This document shows, piece by piece, positions 11,701 to 23,313 of a stretch of 64,000 nucleotides of DNA. A model generated the notes under the pieces. The model saw nothing but the letters and a program-made list of their open reading frames with translations. It ran no database searches and had not been told where the DNA came from. The position numbers and the translations under genes are program-made. Origin of the DNA: Arcuatula senhousia (lineage: Eukaryota; Mollusca; Bivalvia; Mytilida; Mytilidae); assembly GCA_963971305.1 (NCBI GenBank), contig OZ020307.1, forward strand, positions 52,077,702 to 52,141,701, read 5' to 3'. Every line of letters begins with the position of its first letter. The stretch's first letter is position 1.

Positions 11701-14700
11701 ACCATTATAGGACCCCTATTGGTTTTTGGGTAAATCGGTTCAAGGTCAAGGTCACAATGACAGAAAGATGTAAGAAAATTTCTCTCAAAAAGTGGTTTTC
11801 AGACAATTATTCAAAAACAGTTTTAGACTGATGCAACCAAGTAAATCTGTGAGCCTTACCCTAACCCTAAAAACTAAGTTTTTGGTAAACAAAAAGTATA
11901 AGCTGGACATACACCATATGGTTTAAAGCTGTATACAACATATCAGACCTCTATGTCTTGTAGTTGCTTAGAAAAATGTGACCAAAATTTGCATGTACAT
12001 GACATGCATGATTATATTTGATGTATGTCCATTATGTGTAAAAAACTAAGTATTCAGTTTACATGAAGTAGATAACCTAGATGCATGAAATACTTATACT
12101 TTATATGGTTCTATAGGATAAAGCTGTAGTCAAAATATCAGACCTCTATTTCATGTAACTGCTTACATCTGTGATGGAAATTTTACATACATGTCCATTA
12201 TGTGTAAAAACATAAGTATTTGGTAAACAGGAAGTACATGACTTAGGAGCATAAAATTGGTATCCACTTTATGGTACTAAATGATAAAGCATTATACAAA
12301 ATATCAGACCTTTACATCATGAAATTGCTTTGAAAAGTGTGACAGAAATTTTGCATGTATGTTCATTATGTGTAAAAACTTTTAGTATTCAGTAAACAGG
12401 AAGTAGATGACATAGGAGTAGAAAAAGCAATATATACCATATGGTGATTATATGAAATATCAGACCTCTATCTTTTTTAGAAAACTATGCAGAAGTTATG
12501 TTATTGGCGAACAAACGAAGAAACAAACAGACAAGGGTAGAACAATATATCCCCCTCTTCTTTGAAGCAGGGGTATAATAAACATACATTAAGATTATTT
12601 TCCTATTTAAGTATGTCAAAATAACTCTCATGTATATTGTTTAATCCTAAGTAGCAATGATTTCCATGATTAAACATTACATCATTGATAACAATTTCTT
12701 TCACCAGTGAGATTTTGTATCCTAAAGACTACTGTAGTCCACACAGCGGGGTCCCTGGTGAAAACCTCAGTAAAGGAAGAGATTATGTGGTGAGTATACT
12801 GTTTACTGTCTGGTACATGTAAGGTAATAGCTATAGAAGTGAACTGTGACGTGAAATGTAATTGTACCACATATTTTTATGCCCCAGAATGGCTGGGGGA
12901 GCAGGGCATTAAACATTCCTCAAAAACTATACATGAGGTTAATTTGAAAAATAAGACAGTGGTAAGGAATGTCAAAATGTTTATCTCCAGTGTCTTTCGA
13001 GCCTGTCAGACATCTTATTGCTGTTAAAAACTGGGCCAGTTAGACTTTTTCAGAATGATTTGAAGTTTGGCATGAGTTAATGTTTGGTATTACAAATTGT
13101 TTGTTTTAAGCAATTTACAGACCGTTAAACTCCTTCTCTTTTTCTGGGGTGTGGGAGCATTCAATTGACACTTTTTCCATCTTTTTTAACACCTGATTAA
13201 TTGCCATAAAATTGATAGAATTTCGTCTTTTGTAGATGTGGAGATTTACACAGTCACGTGTTGTCACCAGAAAGGACATTGCATCCGTTGTTAAGGTAGT
13301 AAATGTGTCTTGCAAATCATAAAATTTAAGAAATTTGATTAAAAAACTGCAATTTGATTGGATGATTTTTTTTTGTATCTCAGCAAAAGCCCTTTAATGG
13401 GGGAAGCGCCCACTTTTTACAGGAAGTGACAACATTTTAGTTCTTTTATTGATAAAAATGTCATGTTATTTTAATCGTTTTGATATTTTATCTATAAGGA
13501 ATAACTGTTATATTTTTTTCATTGGAAATTTGAAAAAAAAAGTTTTGCACATCAAGTATAATTTGATTATGCAATGCAATTTTTTTTTCATACCCCAATG
13601 GAAAAAAAATTATGACAGTCATTCCTTAAATAATAATATGACTTGAACGAGATATGCACAATCCAAAGGATTAAGGTTCCTTATCAACATATAATATAAT
13701 CCAACAGTAAAACACACTTAAAAAATCTGCCATGGTAAGAAATGGTCAGATTTTATTGAACAGGAAGTAGGTGAATATTAATTGAAAAAAGTAAAAAAAA
13801 AAGAATTTGTAACAATTTTCTCAGGATCTACTAATCACACGGATTTGAAATATAGTGTTTGTTTCAGTATGAGGTTTCATTGCCAGTACCAATTACAGGT
13901 CTGTAAGAAGCAGAAGTACCAATTGGGCATCTGAATGTCAAAAGTCTGAAAGGGCAGAGACAAAACTAGTAAACTCCAAAAAGGACAGGACAAAAAAACA
14001 GACAACATTTAAAACATGGAAACTTAAAAACTACTGAATATCAATTAACAATACGAACTCTAGTTGTAACGAGAGTCAATTCAGGTGCTTCTGAAGAGTA
14101 AGGAGTTCCTGCTGGCTTTAGCACACCTGCTCCGCTGCCAACTGTGAATTCAGTGTGTATCCCATCTGCCTGTTTATGATAAATTTTCCACATATGTGGT
14201 CAATGATTGAAACAGTTTTCTCAGCAACTTCCCATTACAGTTACTTGAAATTGGGTATGATTTCAGCTTTGTGTCTTATATGGCAAGTACTCAGGATAAT
14301 GGGGAAATACTGAGTAAGTCATGACAGGCAGAGCCTTGTTCTTGAAATCAGAATCTTGAAAATGTTAGACTATACAACACAGTAAAGATTTAAACTTAGC
14401 ATTTACTGAAGTAATTTCTTGTTCAACATTTGACATGAATTATCCAAATATTTACATTGTTTCTAAGAGGTGGTAGGATATTCAGCTATTTGCTGTTACA
14501 TTTGTAGTCTTTTTATCAAACCATATGCATTATCATATATGACCATTAATAAACTTTATACTGTAGCTTCCAGCAGAAGATGTTAAGGATATTTTAGAGC
14601 AGATGTCTCGGATCAGAGCGAACTGTGGATGGGAGTTCCTGTTCCAGTTTGATCATGACTTTGTATCAAGGTAGTATAATAAAGTCCTACTTATTAATCT

Positions 14701-17700
14701 TTCCCCTTTATATAGGTGACTCTCCAAAAAAGAACTTGTATGTGATTAGGTTTGACAGTTACCTTCTAAAGGTCAGTGGTTTTCTCCGGGTCTTCAGGTT
14801 TCCTCTACCAATAAAACTGACTGCCCCACATGGCCCAGGTGCGTTGATAAAGGGTGTTAAACACCAACACACACACACCAAATGTCAGATTTCATGAAGT
14901 GAAGATCCAGGATAAGATAGTGACAGGCAGCTGCATTCTGTAACAATTTGCTCAGCAACTGCTAATCACGGCCTATGCAGCATCAGCATGGGGTCACATA
15001 TCATGGGAATTGATTTCAAGTCTGTCCCCTTTATATTTATGTAAAGAAAATCTGACCATTTTTGACAGATTTTTAGTAGATTATTAATAAAAAATAACAT
15101 GATTAAGGAGTAGTTGAAAAAAGGACCTTAATGACAAAACTTCTTTACACAGCAAATTAACCGCAAATTCTCCCTTAACAGCTATTGACTTCCACCTATA
15201 GATACCATCAAAATTGACCCTCCATTGAAAATAATAAATCTTCTATTGTATAAATGACAGATGTAGAAAATTAAAATTCTTGTCAGTTGTCAAGTATCAA
15301 TATACAAAATGTATGATATGAAAGTCAACCATAAATCCAAGGAAATTTTAATTTTATATTGAATCCTTGAACTAAAATATACAATTAATGCAATGAAAAG
15401 CTCTCCAAAAAGTCTTTATTTAGGGTTACAAAAAAAAATGGTCCTTGCACAGTCAAGGGCGTAACTTAAATAAGTTATTACAGAAAAATAACAGTCATGC
15501 GTTATTAGAGGTGGTTTTTGTGTTGTCTTCTCTTGATTATGTATGATTTTCGGATTCTGTAATAACATATGGTTGTTAATTTTTGAACCAATCATTCCAT
15601 TTTATGCTTGAATTAGCATCTTAGAATCTCTCTACAGTTATTTGGGCAGTGACTTTATTGATAGAATTAACCAATTGTTTCTCAATTTAATAACCACATT
15701 TACAATGGATCATACCAAATCAATGACTTGGGGTTTGAAGTGTTCACTGTTATCTGTAATAACAGGCCATAGTTATTAGAAAACACATAATAACAAACAC
15801 TTGTTATTACAGTCAAGAGGCATCACTAAAGTCTTGTATCATTGATTTGGTATGGTTCATTATAAATGTGTTTACCTCATTGATAAGCCATTAGTAAATT
15901 ATATCAATTAAAGTTACTGCGCAAAGAGGTTTAGAGATCTACAGAGTCTTCAAACAGAAAATGAAATGGTTGCTTAAAAAAATAACAGCCACATGTTATT
16001 AGAGATTAAGAAAATTATACATAATCAAGAGAAGGCAACTCAAAAAACCACCTCTAATAACACATGACTGTTATTTTTCTGTAATAACATATTTAAGTTA
16101 CGCCCCTGACTGTTGCATAAATAAATAAAACCACAATTTTAAAATTTTTAATCAATTTCTAAAGGTTAAGTATTTTTACATAAAAAATGGGATAATCCAT
16201 TTATGTTACCTTTTTCGGTAAAATTTTGCAAATTAGAATTTGGATTAAAGAGCCAATGGTATAAAATGAGCAGAAAATATTTTCATAATTGTTTCTCTAA
16301 TACTACTTTTCACTTGATATTTGGTATGCAGCATCAAAATGAAAGGGGGGGGGGCAGCAATATTGTCGTGGGACAAGATTTCTGGTCTGTCATTCACTTA
16401 CTAACTATTAGTTGAAATCTGGCCATTTAAGTCTTTGATCCATTTGGTGACTTGTTAATCTATGTTAAATTGGCATGAATATTATAGAAACACAGATATT
16501 GTACACAGACAGAAGGTTTTATGGGATGCAAAATATCAGAGTCTTTGTAAACAGCTGAAAATCCCTAAAGAACACGAGAAAAAATTCAAAGATAAAGGTA
16601 TGTGTAAATAAAAGAGTATGTAAGGATGTACATAGAACATGGAAAAGAATACTTTAAGAATATTTTAAAGAGACAACATAAACAATGAAAAAGAATTCAA
16701 TGGTTCTCATGTCAAGAGAACCCGTTGTAAGATAATCTATGAGAACATTTTTAAAAGAAAAAAATCTATATCCAGCTTTATTCATGTGAGCTCAAATATA
16801 TATATACATGAATATACATAATATAATAGTGAAGAAGTTGATAGTTCATAAACACAAAAATGAAAAGTTACATATTGTTAAAAAGAAATAACAACAACAT
16901 AAATGAATTCAAAATGAAGAGAACACATGGAGAACCTGTTTTAAGATAATTTATGAGAATAGTTCTAGAAGAAAAATCTACATCCAGTTTTATTCTTGTG
17001 TGATCATATATATATAGTAAGGACTGTTCCAGAATTAAACGTTTCGGGAGTCGGGAGGAACTTCTATTACATATATGGTGGTTGGTGGGTGTTTTAGAAA
17101 TATTTTGTGAAGAAAAAGTGATCAAAATTAATTATTTTTGATGGGTTGTGGGGTAAAGAAAAAAGTGCCTCCTGACACCCCCCCCCCCCACAAACACATT
17201 TAAATCTGGAACAGCCCTAATGAAAAATTTAGTTGTAAGGTAAATTTTGTGTATCATGTTTCTTTTTCATCCTTCTAAAATCTCAACTTTCAATGTATTT
17301 TTTTATTGGTTTTGTGTAAATGTACAAAAATTAAAACAAAAATGTATTTTCAAAATGTCATATTACTCTTCACTTTTTAGATTTAGGAGTAATGGGCCCT
17401 GATGGCAAACCAATTAGACGTAGAAGGCATTCATCTAAAGGATCACCTAAAAGGAAGAGAACTCTTAGTGGTCGTTCTGTCTCAGACCATAGTGACATAG
17501 AAGCAGACGTCAAAATGGACACTGAAAATAGTGCAGATGAGGATTCTTGTATTCCTACACTAAATGAACCAATGGAAGTGTCAGAAACCAATCATGTGCC
17601 TAATGGACAAAATAGTCCATTGACTTCAAACTGTGATAAAAACCATTCAAATTACTCTTCTGATGAGAAAAGTACAGAATTGTTAAATTTTGTGTGTGAA

Positions 17701-20535
17701 AAACTACAAAGTAGATTTATTTTAACAGTTAATGAATTGAGACGCTTGTTAGCAATGAGATTGACTCAGTGTCAGTCGGACTATGTTTTAAATTCTGATA
17801 TATCAGATCAGATGTTAGAAGAAGCTTTAGAAGAATCAGGGAGTCTTAGATTAGAAAATATGGTAGGTTTCAAATAAATGAAAGAGCATTCAATAAGGAA
17901 TATAACAGGTATTTTACATTTAAATGTAAAAATATGCTAGGTTTACTTTGGGCTGTTCCATAATTTTATTTTGGTGGGGGGAGGAACTTCTATTACATAT
18001 ATGGTGGGTAGTGGGTGTTGAGAAAGATTTTGTTAAGAAACAATGATAAAAAATTAATTATTATTAGATGGGTGGTAGGGTAAAGAAAAAAGTGCCTCCT
18101 GACCACCCCCCCCACACATTTAATTCTTGAACAGCCCTTTGAAAAAAGGTCATGCAGAATTTTCAAATGGTTAACCTTTACACATTATGCTTGTTATATG
18201 GATGTAGTTGTATTGATGATAGTTACTATACAGTTTACTATGATACCATCAATTGAACTCTCTGTCACAATTTTACATAGAATTTTACTTTTGGTTTCAG
18301 AGAGTTAATTTTGAATGAAATTTCTAGTCTCTTATGTTTTTTTTTATTTTTCAGTGGCCTCCTGGTACACCAAAAGAACAGTTATATGCCTTAACATTTA
18401 CAGGGGATAAACTGGATCCCGTAAGTAATACAAAAGTGTTGTTCTTCATCTTTTTGAAACTAATTCCTTTCAAATATTTGAACAAACGAACAAAATGTTG
18501 CAAGTTTTAAAACCCAAGAGTAAATGACAAAATTAATGATCTGTAGGCATGTAGGAGAGACATTCTTCATACAGGCATTTCTATAATAATACAGATTCAA
18601 TTCATAAGATTTTTGACTGTTTGGATCTTGCTTTTTACTGTCAGGGCAAAAATTATAGGTTCAACAGAAAAAAGATACACATCATTTTTGGCTGGATTTC
18701 ATGGAAGTGAAAATCTAGTCATAAAATGGTGAATATCAGTTAGCGGTGGCAGGCAGTTTTAGGGATGTGGGTTCATAACAGTATCCTCAGCAACTACTCT
18801 TCACAGTCACTTGATAATTGGTATGCATCTTCAGCACGAGGCCATATATTATGAGATTCCAGAATTGATTGAAAACAGATTTTGTTTTATTGTGTCATAT
18901 GTATGGAATAATCATTTGAAATTTGGCAAATTGGGTACCAATTAGGCTTTGCTTTAGTCACTTGATAAGATATAGCTTCTACAATGCAATCGAGTGGATT
19001 ATTAAAGGAATTTCTAACATCATAGGAACTTTATTTTATTATTTTAATGACAAGGCTTGCCGAGCCATTAAAATATCAAATTTATTTCCTGAGATGTAAG
19101 AAATTCCATAATCATCGAGAATTAAGTTGTAGAACGTTTTTCTGTGATGTCTTCAGGTAAAAATTGTAAGAATTTGATAATCAATTGCACTTACAATTAC
19201 GCTTGGAACAAAATTTCCTCTAGAGGTGAGAACTAGTTGAGATGTTGATAAATTGGATAAAAATTAGAGAAACTTTTTTTTAAAGTTTAATTACACTTAT
19301 ATTGTCTTTTAGAGCTACGTTTTTAATGAATTTTAATATTTCAGGCCAGAAAAGTTTTACTATCTATGTTTTCTTCAACTTTCAAAACAACACGGAAGAA
19401 CTTTATCAAGAAGGTTAAAGACGAAATAAATCTAGATATATCAGAGAGTGATGCCAAACTCGTCTTAAGTGTAAGTATTGTTAATGTTCTAATGCATTTT
19501 TAGCTCATATGGACTGAAGGTCCATGTGAGCTATTGTCATCACTTGGCTACCATTGACGTTGTCTGTCATGGTATGTTAACAATTTTTCAAAAATCTCCT
19601 CTGAAACTACTCAGCAGAATTCAATGAAACTTGGTACAGAGTTGAAATATTAGCCCAACCGCCAGCCCATGATTGGCAAATTTTTGGAAGGGCTGGCTAA
19701 AATTTATTAGAATTTGACTGGATATATAGTAAAAACTGTTAAAATTTCAACTCAGGAATGGTAACTTTTTCACAAATTTCCTACCATGTTAGCATGATTG
19801 ATCCTTAGGACATGTCCTGCACAAAAGTTGTGTTTTGATTTTTGATCCATCATGAGACATGGCGGTAGTTGCTAAAAATAGACTAAGAGGTTTGAACTTC
19901 TGTATTTCGGCTTGTTCATGAAATTGAATAAGAGCAAATTTTAACAATTTCTTTCAAGAATGTTCAATATCTGAAGAAATCTTTATACAACTTCATAAAT
20001 GTTCTTGTCAATATTTGTTTCTATTTTCTATACTGTGGTTTTATTGTTATTCACAGGGTATCACTTTTTGTGGTTTCCACGTTTGGCCTTGACCAATGAA
20101 ATTTTATACCCCACGAAAAGGAAATTTAACAATTATCTTTATGCTGCAGACTTCAGAACAACAAATTTTAGATTCCACCAGCTGATCATTTTTTTACCAA
20201 ACCACAAAAATAGGTACCCACAAAAATAAATGAATCAACATTTCGGATTAAAAAAAAAGAATATAAGTAGTCATAATACGAAAAATCCTCATTTAACATT
20301 TTACCTAGATAGTTTTCTCTGTTTTACTATTTTACTTTATAATCTGATTATCCAAACAGCAGCCCTCCAAAATACCACAAAAAAGTTATATTTGAAAAGC
20401 ACCCCATAGAAAAAAGCATTTGCAAACCTTTGTATTAGTATTTATTTCATTTGTTTATATTCTTAGGATTACTGCATAAACAAAGGCAAAGGAACAACTT
20501 GGTACCTCAAAGGAACATTAAATTCTGACACATGA
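2711..20535 (+). CDS. POLR3E: DNA-directed RNA polymerase III subunit RPC5 (5' incomplete, 17 exons)
   Basis: RPC5 is a peripheral subunit of nuclear RNA polymerase III that pairs with RPC4 and acts in initiation and termination on tRNA and 5S genes. Exons: 2711-2761, 3531-3608, 4237-4355, 5176-5258, 6800-6916, 7552-7715, 9123-9247, 10339-10430, 11353-11473, 12708-12789, 13236-13295, 14567-14670, 16488-16597, 17381-17862, 18355-18420, 19345-19470, 20467-20535. All have AG/GT borders and phases match throughout, giving 682 codons plus TGA against about 708 in vertebrates. Diagnostic stretches are VDVYLSKSLSSNLYLLQ, YPVRPADLNY, RSKGEQIALNVDG, SFNYLDKAD, PSEYLTMLMPPS, LRTMPLADQVKALL, WRFTQSRVVTRKD and a C-terminal GTTWYLKGTLNS. 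Exon 17381-17862 holds the basic/acidic disordered linker, followed by the C-terminal winged-helix part. The missing start corresponds to about 13 residues of the vertebrate protein; it was not found and probably lies upstream. Assignment is firm. Confidence 0.95.
4830..5010 (+). repeat. Relic of the ~170-bp bivalve repeat superfamily (intron)
   Basis: TTCTCAGCAACTACTATTC, ATCAGCATGG, CATGGGATCTGATTTTAGG and the CTACTTC...GTTCAATGAAATC stretch match, in order, similar relics at 14220-14300, 14940-15080, 18775-18870, 32170-32320 and 33410-33500. Non-coding, diverged single units. Confidence 0.6.
5782..6467. repeat. Compound direct/inverted duplication in a POLR3E intron
   Basis: Block A (5782-5863, starting AAGAAGTGCATATTTACTT) is followed by block B (5865-6017). 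Two inverted copies of A follow head to tail (6018-6100 and 6101-6176). Then comes a forward copy of A with an internal deletion of about 28 bp (6182-6235) and a second copy of B (6237-6467), interrupted by an extra stretch of about 85 bp that begins near ACGGCCAAGGCC. The copies are nearly identical, so the rearrangement looks recent. The 6101-6235 part would fold into a long hairpin. Confidence 0.85.
8108..8679 (+). repeat. 31-bp minisatellite in a POLR3E intron, about 18 copies
   Basis: The unit reads GTTATTGTCTGGTTTAGGCA then GGTTTCAATGT. Variants alternate GTCTGG/GTTTGG and CAATG/CACTG. The array lies between the exons ending at 7715 and starting at 9123. Copy number is expected to vary among individuals. 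Confidence 0.95.
9189..9690 (+). repeat. Tandem copies of an exon tail with its 5' splice donor
   Basis: The end of the exon finishing at 9247 (TGATGCCTCCATCGAATGAA + ACAGAAAG) and its donor GTATGTCTAAACC recur downstream in the intron. Donor-like copies start at 9357, 9475, 9586 and, decayed, 9686 (spacings 109, 118, 111 and 100 bp). The copies include about 50-60 bp of exon and a similar length of intron. The copies lack acceptors and the frame after the true donor closes at once (TAT GTC TAA), so they are decoys, not coding. Confidence 0.85.
11865..12585 (-). repeat. ~170-bp tandem repeat element with hairpin head
   Basis: Four degenerate units lie in a POLR3E intron. The anchor AAAAACTAAG or a variant falls near 11868, 12041, 12206 and 12374, about 168 bp apart, and each unit carries TATCAGACCTCTA and GGTAAACAGGAAGTA-type blocks. 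The head is on the right: TATCCCC...GGGGTATA hairpin at 12547-12577, preceded by AAACGAAGAAACAAACAGACA. Read on the minus strand it matches the array at 39425-39965. Confidence 0.8.
12877..12911 (+). repeat. Hairpin head fragment (ATGCCCC...GGGCAT)
   Basis: TTTATGCCCC and GGGGGAGCAGGGCATTAAA form an imperfect hairpin like the heads of the ~170-bp repeat elements elsewhere in the window. No tandem body follows. Confidence 0.4.
13880..14190 (-). repeat. Dispersed repeat shared with 62940-63110 (inverted)
   Basis: GGGCATCTGAATGTCAAAAG, GGGCAGAGACAAA, GGACAGGACAAAAAAACAGA and AACATGG correspond to the complement of GACATTCGGATGCCCC, TTTCTGCCC, TCGTCCTGTCC and CAACCATG at 62940-63075. It is a non-coding interspersed element; the class is not recognised. 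Confidence 0.5.
15450..16112. mobile_element. Foldback transposable element with 5-bp target duplication
   Basis: The 663-bp element starts CAGTCAAGGGCGTAACTTAA and ends with the complement of CAGTCAGGGGCGTAACTTAA. The two halves pair over almost the whole length, with arms of about 320 bp. It is flanked by the direct repeat TTGCA (15445-15449 and 16113-16117). GTTATTA/TAATAAC recurs many times inside. No coding frame is present, so it is non-autonomous. It sits in the POLR3E intron between the exons ending at 14670 and starting at 16488. The superfamily is not assigned; the CAG start recalls hAT, but the duplication seen is 5 bp rather than 8. Confidence 0.85.
17021..17217 (+). mobile_element. 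MITE copy A (GGACTGTTCC...GGAACAGCCC)
   Basis: Terminal inverted repeats GGACTGTTCCAGAATTAAA and TTTAAATCTGGAACAGCCC enclose about 197 bp with a poly-C tract. It is flanked by TAA on both sides (17018-17020, 17218-17220), a TWA-type 3-bp target duplication typical of PIF/Harbinger elements. It lies in the POLR3E intron just before exon 17381-17862. The same element recurs after that exon. Confidence 0.8.
17950..18137 (+). mobile_element. MITE copy B (GGGCTGTTCC...GGAACAGCCC)
   Basis: It has the same ends and the same internal blocks as copy A (GAGGAACTTCTATTACATAT, then AAGAAAAAAGTGCCTCCTGA), in the same orientation. The flanks are TTT/TTT, so the duplication matches in length but not in the TWA preference. 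It lies in the intron immediately after exon 17381-17862, so that exon is bracketed by direct repeats. Confidence 0.8.
19502..19660 (+). repeat. Hairpin-headed repeat fragment (AGCTCATATGGAC head)
   Basis: AGCTCATATGGAC and GTCCATGTGAGCT form a near-perfect hairpin (19502-19532), followed by ATTGTCATCACTTGG. A single degraded body unit then contains CTCCTCTGAAACTACT and AATTCAATGAAACTTGG. Same architecture as 51974-53086. It lies in the last POLR3E intron. Confidence 0.65.
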
Positions 20536-20801
20536 CCTTTTAACTACATCTTAATACAATAGCATTTATGAATGCACAAAGTACCAAAGGATAAAAGTTC
20601 TCTGACTTTGGTTCCTGTAGGGTACCCTGAGGATACACCCAACTAGAATGCAGACCATTAAGGACTGATAATTTAATGAACTGCTTCTTTATAAATCGAA
20701 TTTTAAATAAAGTGAGGCATGTATCTGACATTTTTCAAACTTCTTAATTTTCTTCTTCCCACCATAATTTAAAGAAAAACTGTATGAAATCTGCCAATTT
20801 A

Positions 20802-20807
20802 AATAAA
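20802..20807 (+). terminator. Candidate POLR3E polyadenylation signal
   Basis: AATAAA lies about 270 bp after the POLR3E stop. Another AATAAA lies near 20706. Both are plausible; in AT-rich DNA neither can be chosen from sequence alone. Confidence 0.35.
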
Positions 20808-21072
20808 CATTATATTAATGTATAGTTTGTTACTGTTTATTTTATTTTACTGTATAAGTCATGTAAGTGGAAACTTTTCATCTTGGCTTAATTCATAAAA
20901 TATCCATGAAGATAGCATTTGGTATTAGAAAGATAATGCCTTTAAAATATTACAAAGATGCCAAAAAGTAATTCCATATATACATGTATGTATGTGACAA
21001 GCTAAGAAGCAAATAAGTATGGAAAAAGAGCATTCAAAGGCCAATGCAAAAATCAGCAGACATCAAATAGAC

Positions 21073-21245
21073 GATAAAGAGATGTGGAATAAGTGTACAC
21101 GACACAACCAATATTAAAGAAACAGCAATTTAAAAAATCACAATAGAAAACAGCCAGCAGTTTTCAACATGACCAGAGGTCACTGCTCACTATCTTGCAT
21201 TGGCCCAATGAGAACACTCGAAGTTACTGACAGCTAGTCAAGATG
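21073..21245 (+). repeat. Interspersed repeat family R1, diverged copy
   Basis: It begins GAGATGTGGAATAAGTGTAC and continues with ACAGCCAGCAG, CAACATGACC and TTGGCCCAATG-like blocks. Other copies are at 27010-27271 (-), 38826-39075 (+), 58685-58900 (+) and 62225-62430 (+). No coding capacity; class not recognised. Confidence 0.65.
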
Positions 21246-21410
21246 CATTTTTCGACTGATGTAAAAAAATCAAACATATTGATTCTAAATCCAACATAAC
21301 ACTTCAAACAACTAATGATTTAGTATTATATCATCACACAAAACTGACAACATAAAAAAAACAAAAAAACACAACAACTAAACTGCACTCAGCATAACAA
21401 ACATGACCGC

Positions 21411-21925
21411 AACGCGGAGCGGGGACTTGGAAATGCCGGTGTCCGTCCGTCCGTGCGTCCGTCACACTTTTTTTCGTAACACTTTTCTCAGTTACTACTA
21501 ATCCTAGGGTTCTGAAATTTTGTATGCAGACTCCTATAGGGGTCCCCCAAGGTGTAAGTGATTTTCAGGTCAGTCTGACATCTACTTCCTGTTTAACGAC
21601 TTAGTCATTTTTTCTCCCATAGGCTCAATGGTAAATTTTTCGTAACACTTTTCTCAGTAACTACTAATTCTATGGTTCTGAAATTTTGTATGCAGACTCC
21701 TATAGGGGTCCCCTAAGGTGTAAGTGATTATCAGGTCAGTCTGACATCTAGTTCCTGTTTAACGACTTAGTCATTTTTTCTCCCATAGGCTCAATGGTAA
21801 ATTTTTCGTAACACTTTTCTCAGTAACTACTAGTCTTAGGGTTCTGAAATTTTGTATGCAGACTCCTATAGGGGTCCCCTAAGGTGTAAGTGATTTTCAG
21901 GTCAGTATGCCCCTTCAACAATATA
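21411..21925 (+). repeat. ~168-bp tandem repeat element with GC hairpin head
   Basis: The head CGCAACGCGGAGCGGGGACT is followed by GTCCGTCCGTCCGTGCGTCC, then about 2.6 nearly identical units. Each unit opens TTTTTCGTAACACTTTTCTC and contains ACTCCTATAGGGGTCCCC and ACTTCCTGTTTAACGACTTA. The tail AACGGGCGGGGGACCTGG echoes the head. It is a member of the hairpin/TCCG/tandem-body superfamily. Unit identity is high, so the array is young. Confidence 0.85.
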
Positions 21926-22189
21926 ACGTTCAACGGGCGGGGGACCTGGAATCTGTTCTTGTTAGGTTGAGAATATGTGATAAGGTTGATAAACTTGTAT
22001 ATGGCGTTTAAGCTACTTTTCCACGAACTTTTTTTCAGACGAACACTGCATCCTAGTCTCAAATTATTTAAGACTAAGAATTTATATTTTATTAAAATCG
22101 GGAGAATAAAAAATATTTCTGCGAACGAGTTTATTATTTGCCCTGCAAAATCATTTATTGTCATTAATATCCAATATCTACATGTAACT

Positions 22190-22590
22190 GTGGGTAAACA
22201 TATTGTTTCTGTCACAAAGCTTGTCAGCGCAACTGCCATGAAACTACTGATTCAGAATCCAATTCAACATAACTTGGTACATAGGAAGGTGACATATGTT
22301 GTTGTGCATGTTACCTTTAAATTTTGATCCTAAAATTTTTGTGGGAGTTATGACCCTTTGAACTTTGTTTAAAATCCTCATTTATCATTTTGTCAGTGCG
22401 ACGCCTCTGAAACTACTGAACTGAATTCATTGAAACTTTGTATATAGGAACGACACCATATGTATAGTTTGGTATATAAGCAGAAGATTTTGATCCTCAA
22501 ATTCTTGTATGGTTTATGAACCTTTGAACTTAGAATTTGGAGAAACGGGGGGAGACATCGTTTTTGCAGGGAAAACAAAATGTATATTTG
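22190..22590 (+). repeat. Two-unit copy of the CTACTGAA repeat subfamily
   Basis: Two units contain CGCAACTGCCATGAAACTACT / CGACGCCTCTGAAACTACTG, then ACTTGGTACATAGGAAGG, then TTTTTGTGGGAGTTATGACC. The tail GGGGAGACATCGTTTTTGCA matches the tail near 54240-54270. The frames that read through here on either strand are shadows of this repeat. Confidence 0.75.
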
Positions 22591-23240
22591 TACATTGTAT
22601 TATAGTAATTTAAATGCTTTTTTCGGTTTTATTTGGAAGCAAAGGAAATGAGACATGCAGGTTGCAGATATGAAAGCATTCAAGTCAAGGCTTACACTTT
22701 AACAATTTTCATTTTAGCAATTATTGAAATACATCAAGTTCTATGAGCTTGTTTTATATAGGCTAATGGGGAAAAAGAAACCACATGTTACTTAAAATCT
22801 GTCACAAATTTGTTATCAGTAAGCAGTTAATTTTTCCTGCACATTTTCCCTAAAAATATATCTTTCAAGTCACCTCGGGAACTGGAATTAATTTTTCAAA
22901 ATTTTGCCCCAAAATAATTATTTCCTCACTCACTTGATATTTCTTTTGTCAATTTTACTGTTGAAAGGGGGTACCATTGATTTTACATAGGCTTGTCAAT
23001 GTTTTTTTTCTCATGGGCAAGTGTAACAAAAAACATTCAAGCTTTAACGAACGGATGGGACTATTTATTGTGTATATACTTGTATTTTCCTCCCCGGCCC
23101 CCGAGTACTATTTATTTTTATTTTAGATGTTTATAATGCTACATGTATTTTTTATTATACCATTTTTCGTCTTGACGTTTGTGTGCCATTTTAAAGTAAT
23201 TTTTTGTTCTCAACATGTTGGCAACAATATACATTTTAAT
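22591..23240. other. Intergenic, nothing specific
   Basis: AT-rich unique-looking sequence between the repeat arrays and the 3' end of the protamine-like gene. No exon, RNA gene or clear repeat is seen. Confidence 0.5.
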
Positions 23241-23245
23241 AGTAA

Positions 23246-23257
23246 GATTCTTTTCGA
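23246..23257 (-). promoter_or_regulatory. Histone downstream element-like purine tract
   Basis: On the minus strand CGAAAAGAATCT lies 11 nt after the stem-loop. Its position and purine content fit the U7 snRNA-binding histone downstream element used in 3' cleavage of replication-type histone mRNAs. Confidence 0.55.
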
Positions 23258-23268
23258 AAAATATGGAT

Positions 23269-23284
23269 GGCCCTTAAAAGGGCC
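23269..23284 (-). terminator. Histone-mRNA 3' stem-loop
   Basis: GGCCCTTTTAAGGGCC (minus strand) is a perfect 6-bp stem with a 4-nt loop and fits the metazoan histone consensus (GGYYCTTYTNAGRRCC). It begins 29 nt after the stop codon of the protamine-like gene. It implies a non-polyadenylated, SLBP-bound mRNA end. Confidence 0.9.
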
Positions 23285-23313
23285 TTTGACTGAACTGCTT
23301 GTAAACTTGTGGT

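Noticed and set aside
21820..22327. Overlapping 139- and 116-codon frames on opposite strands
   Set aside because: They lie across the junction of two tandem repeat elements and have no recognisable domain.
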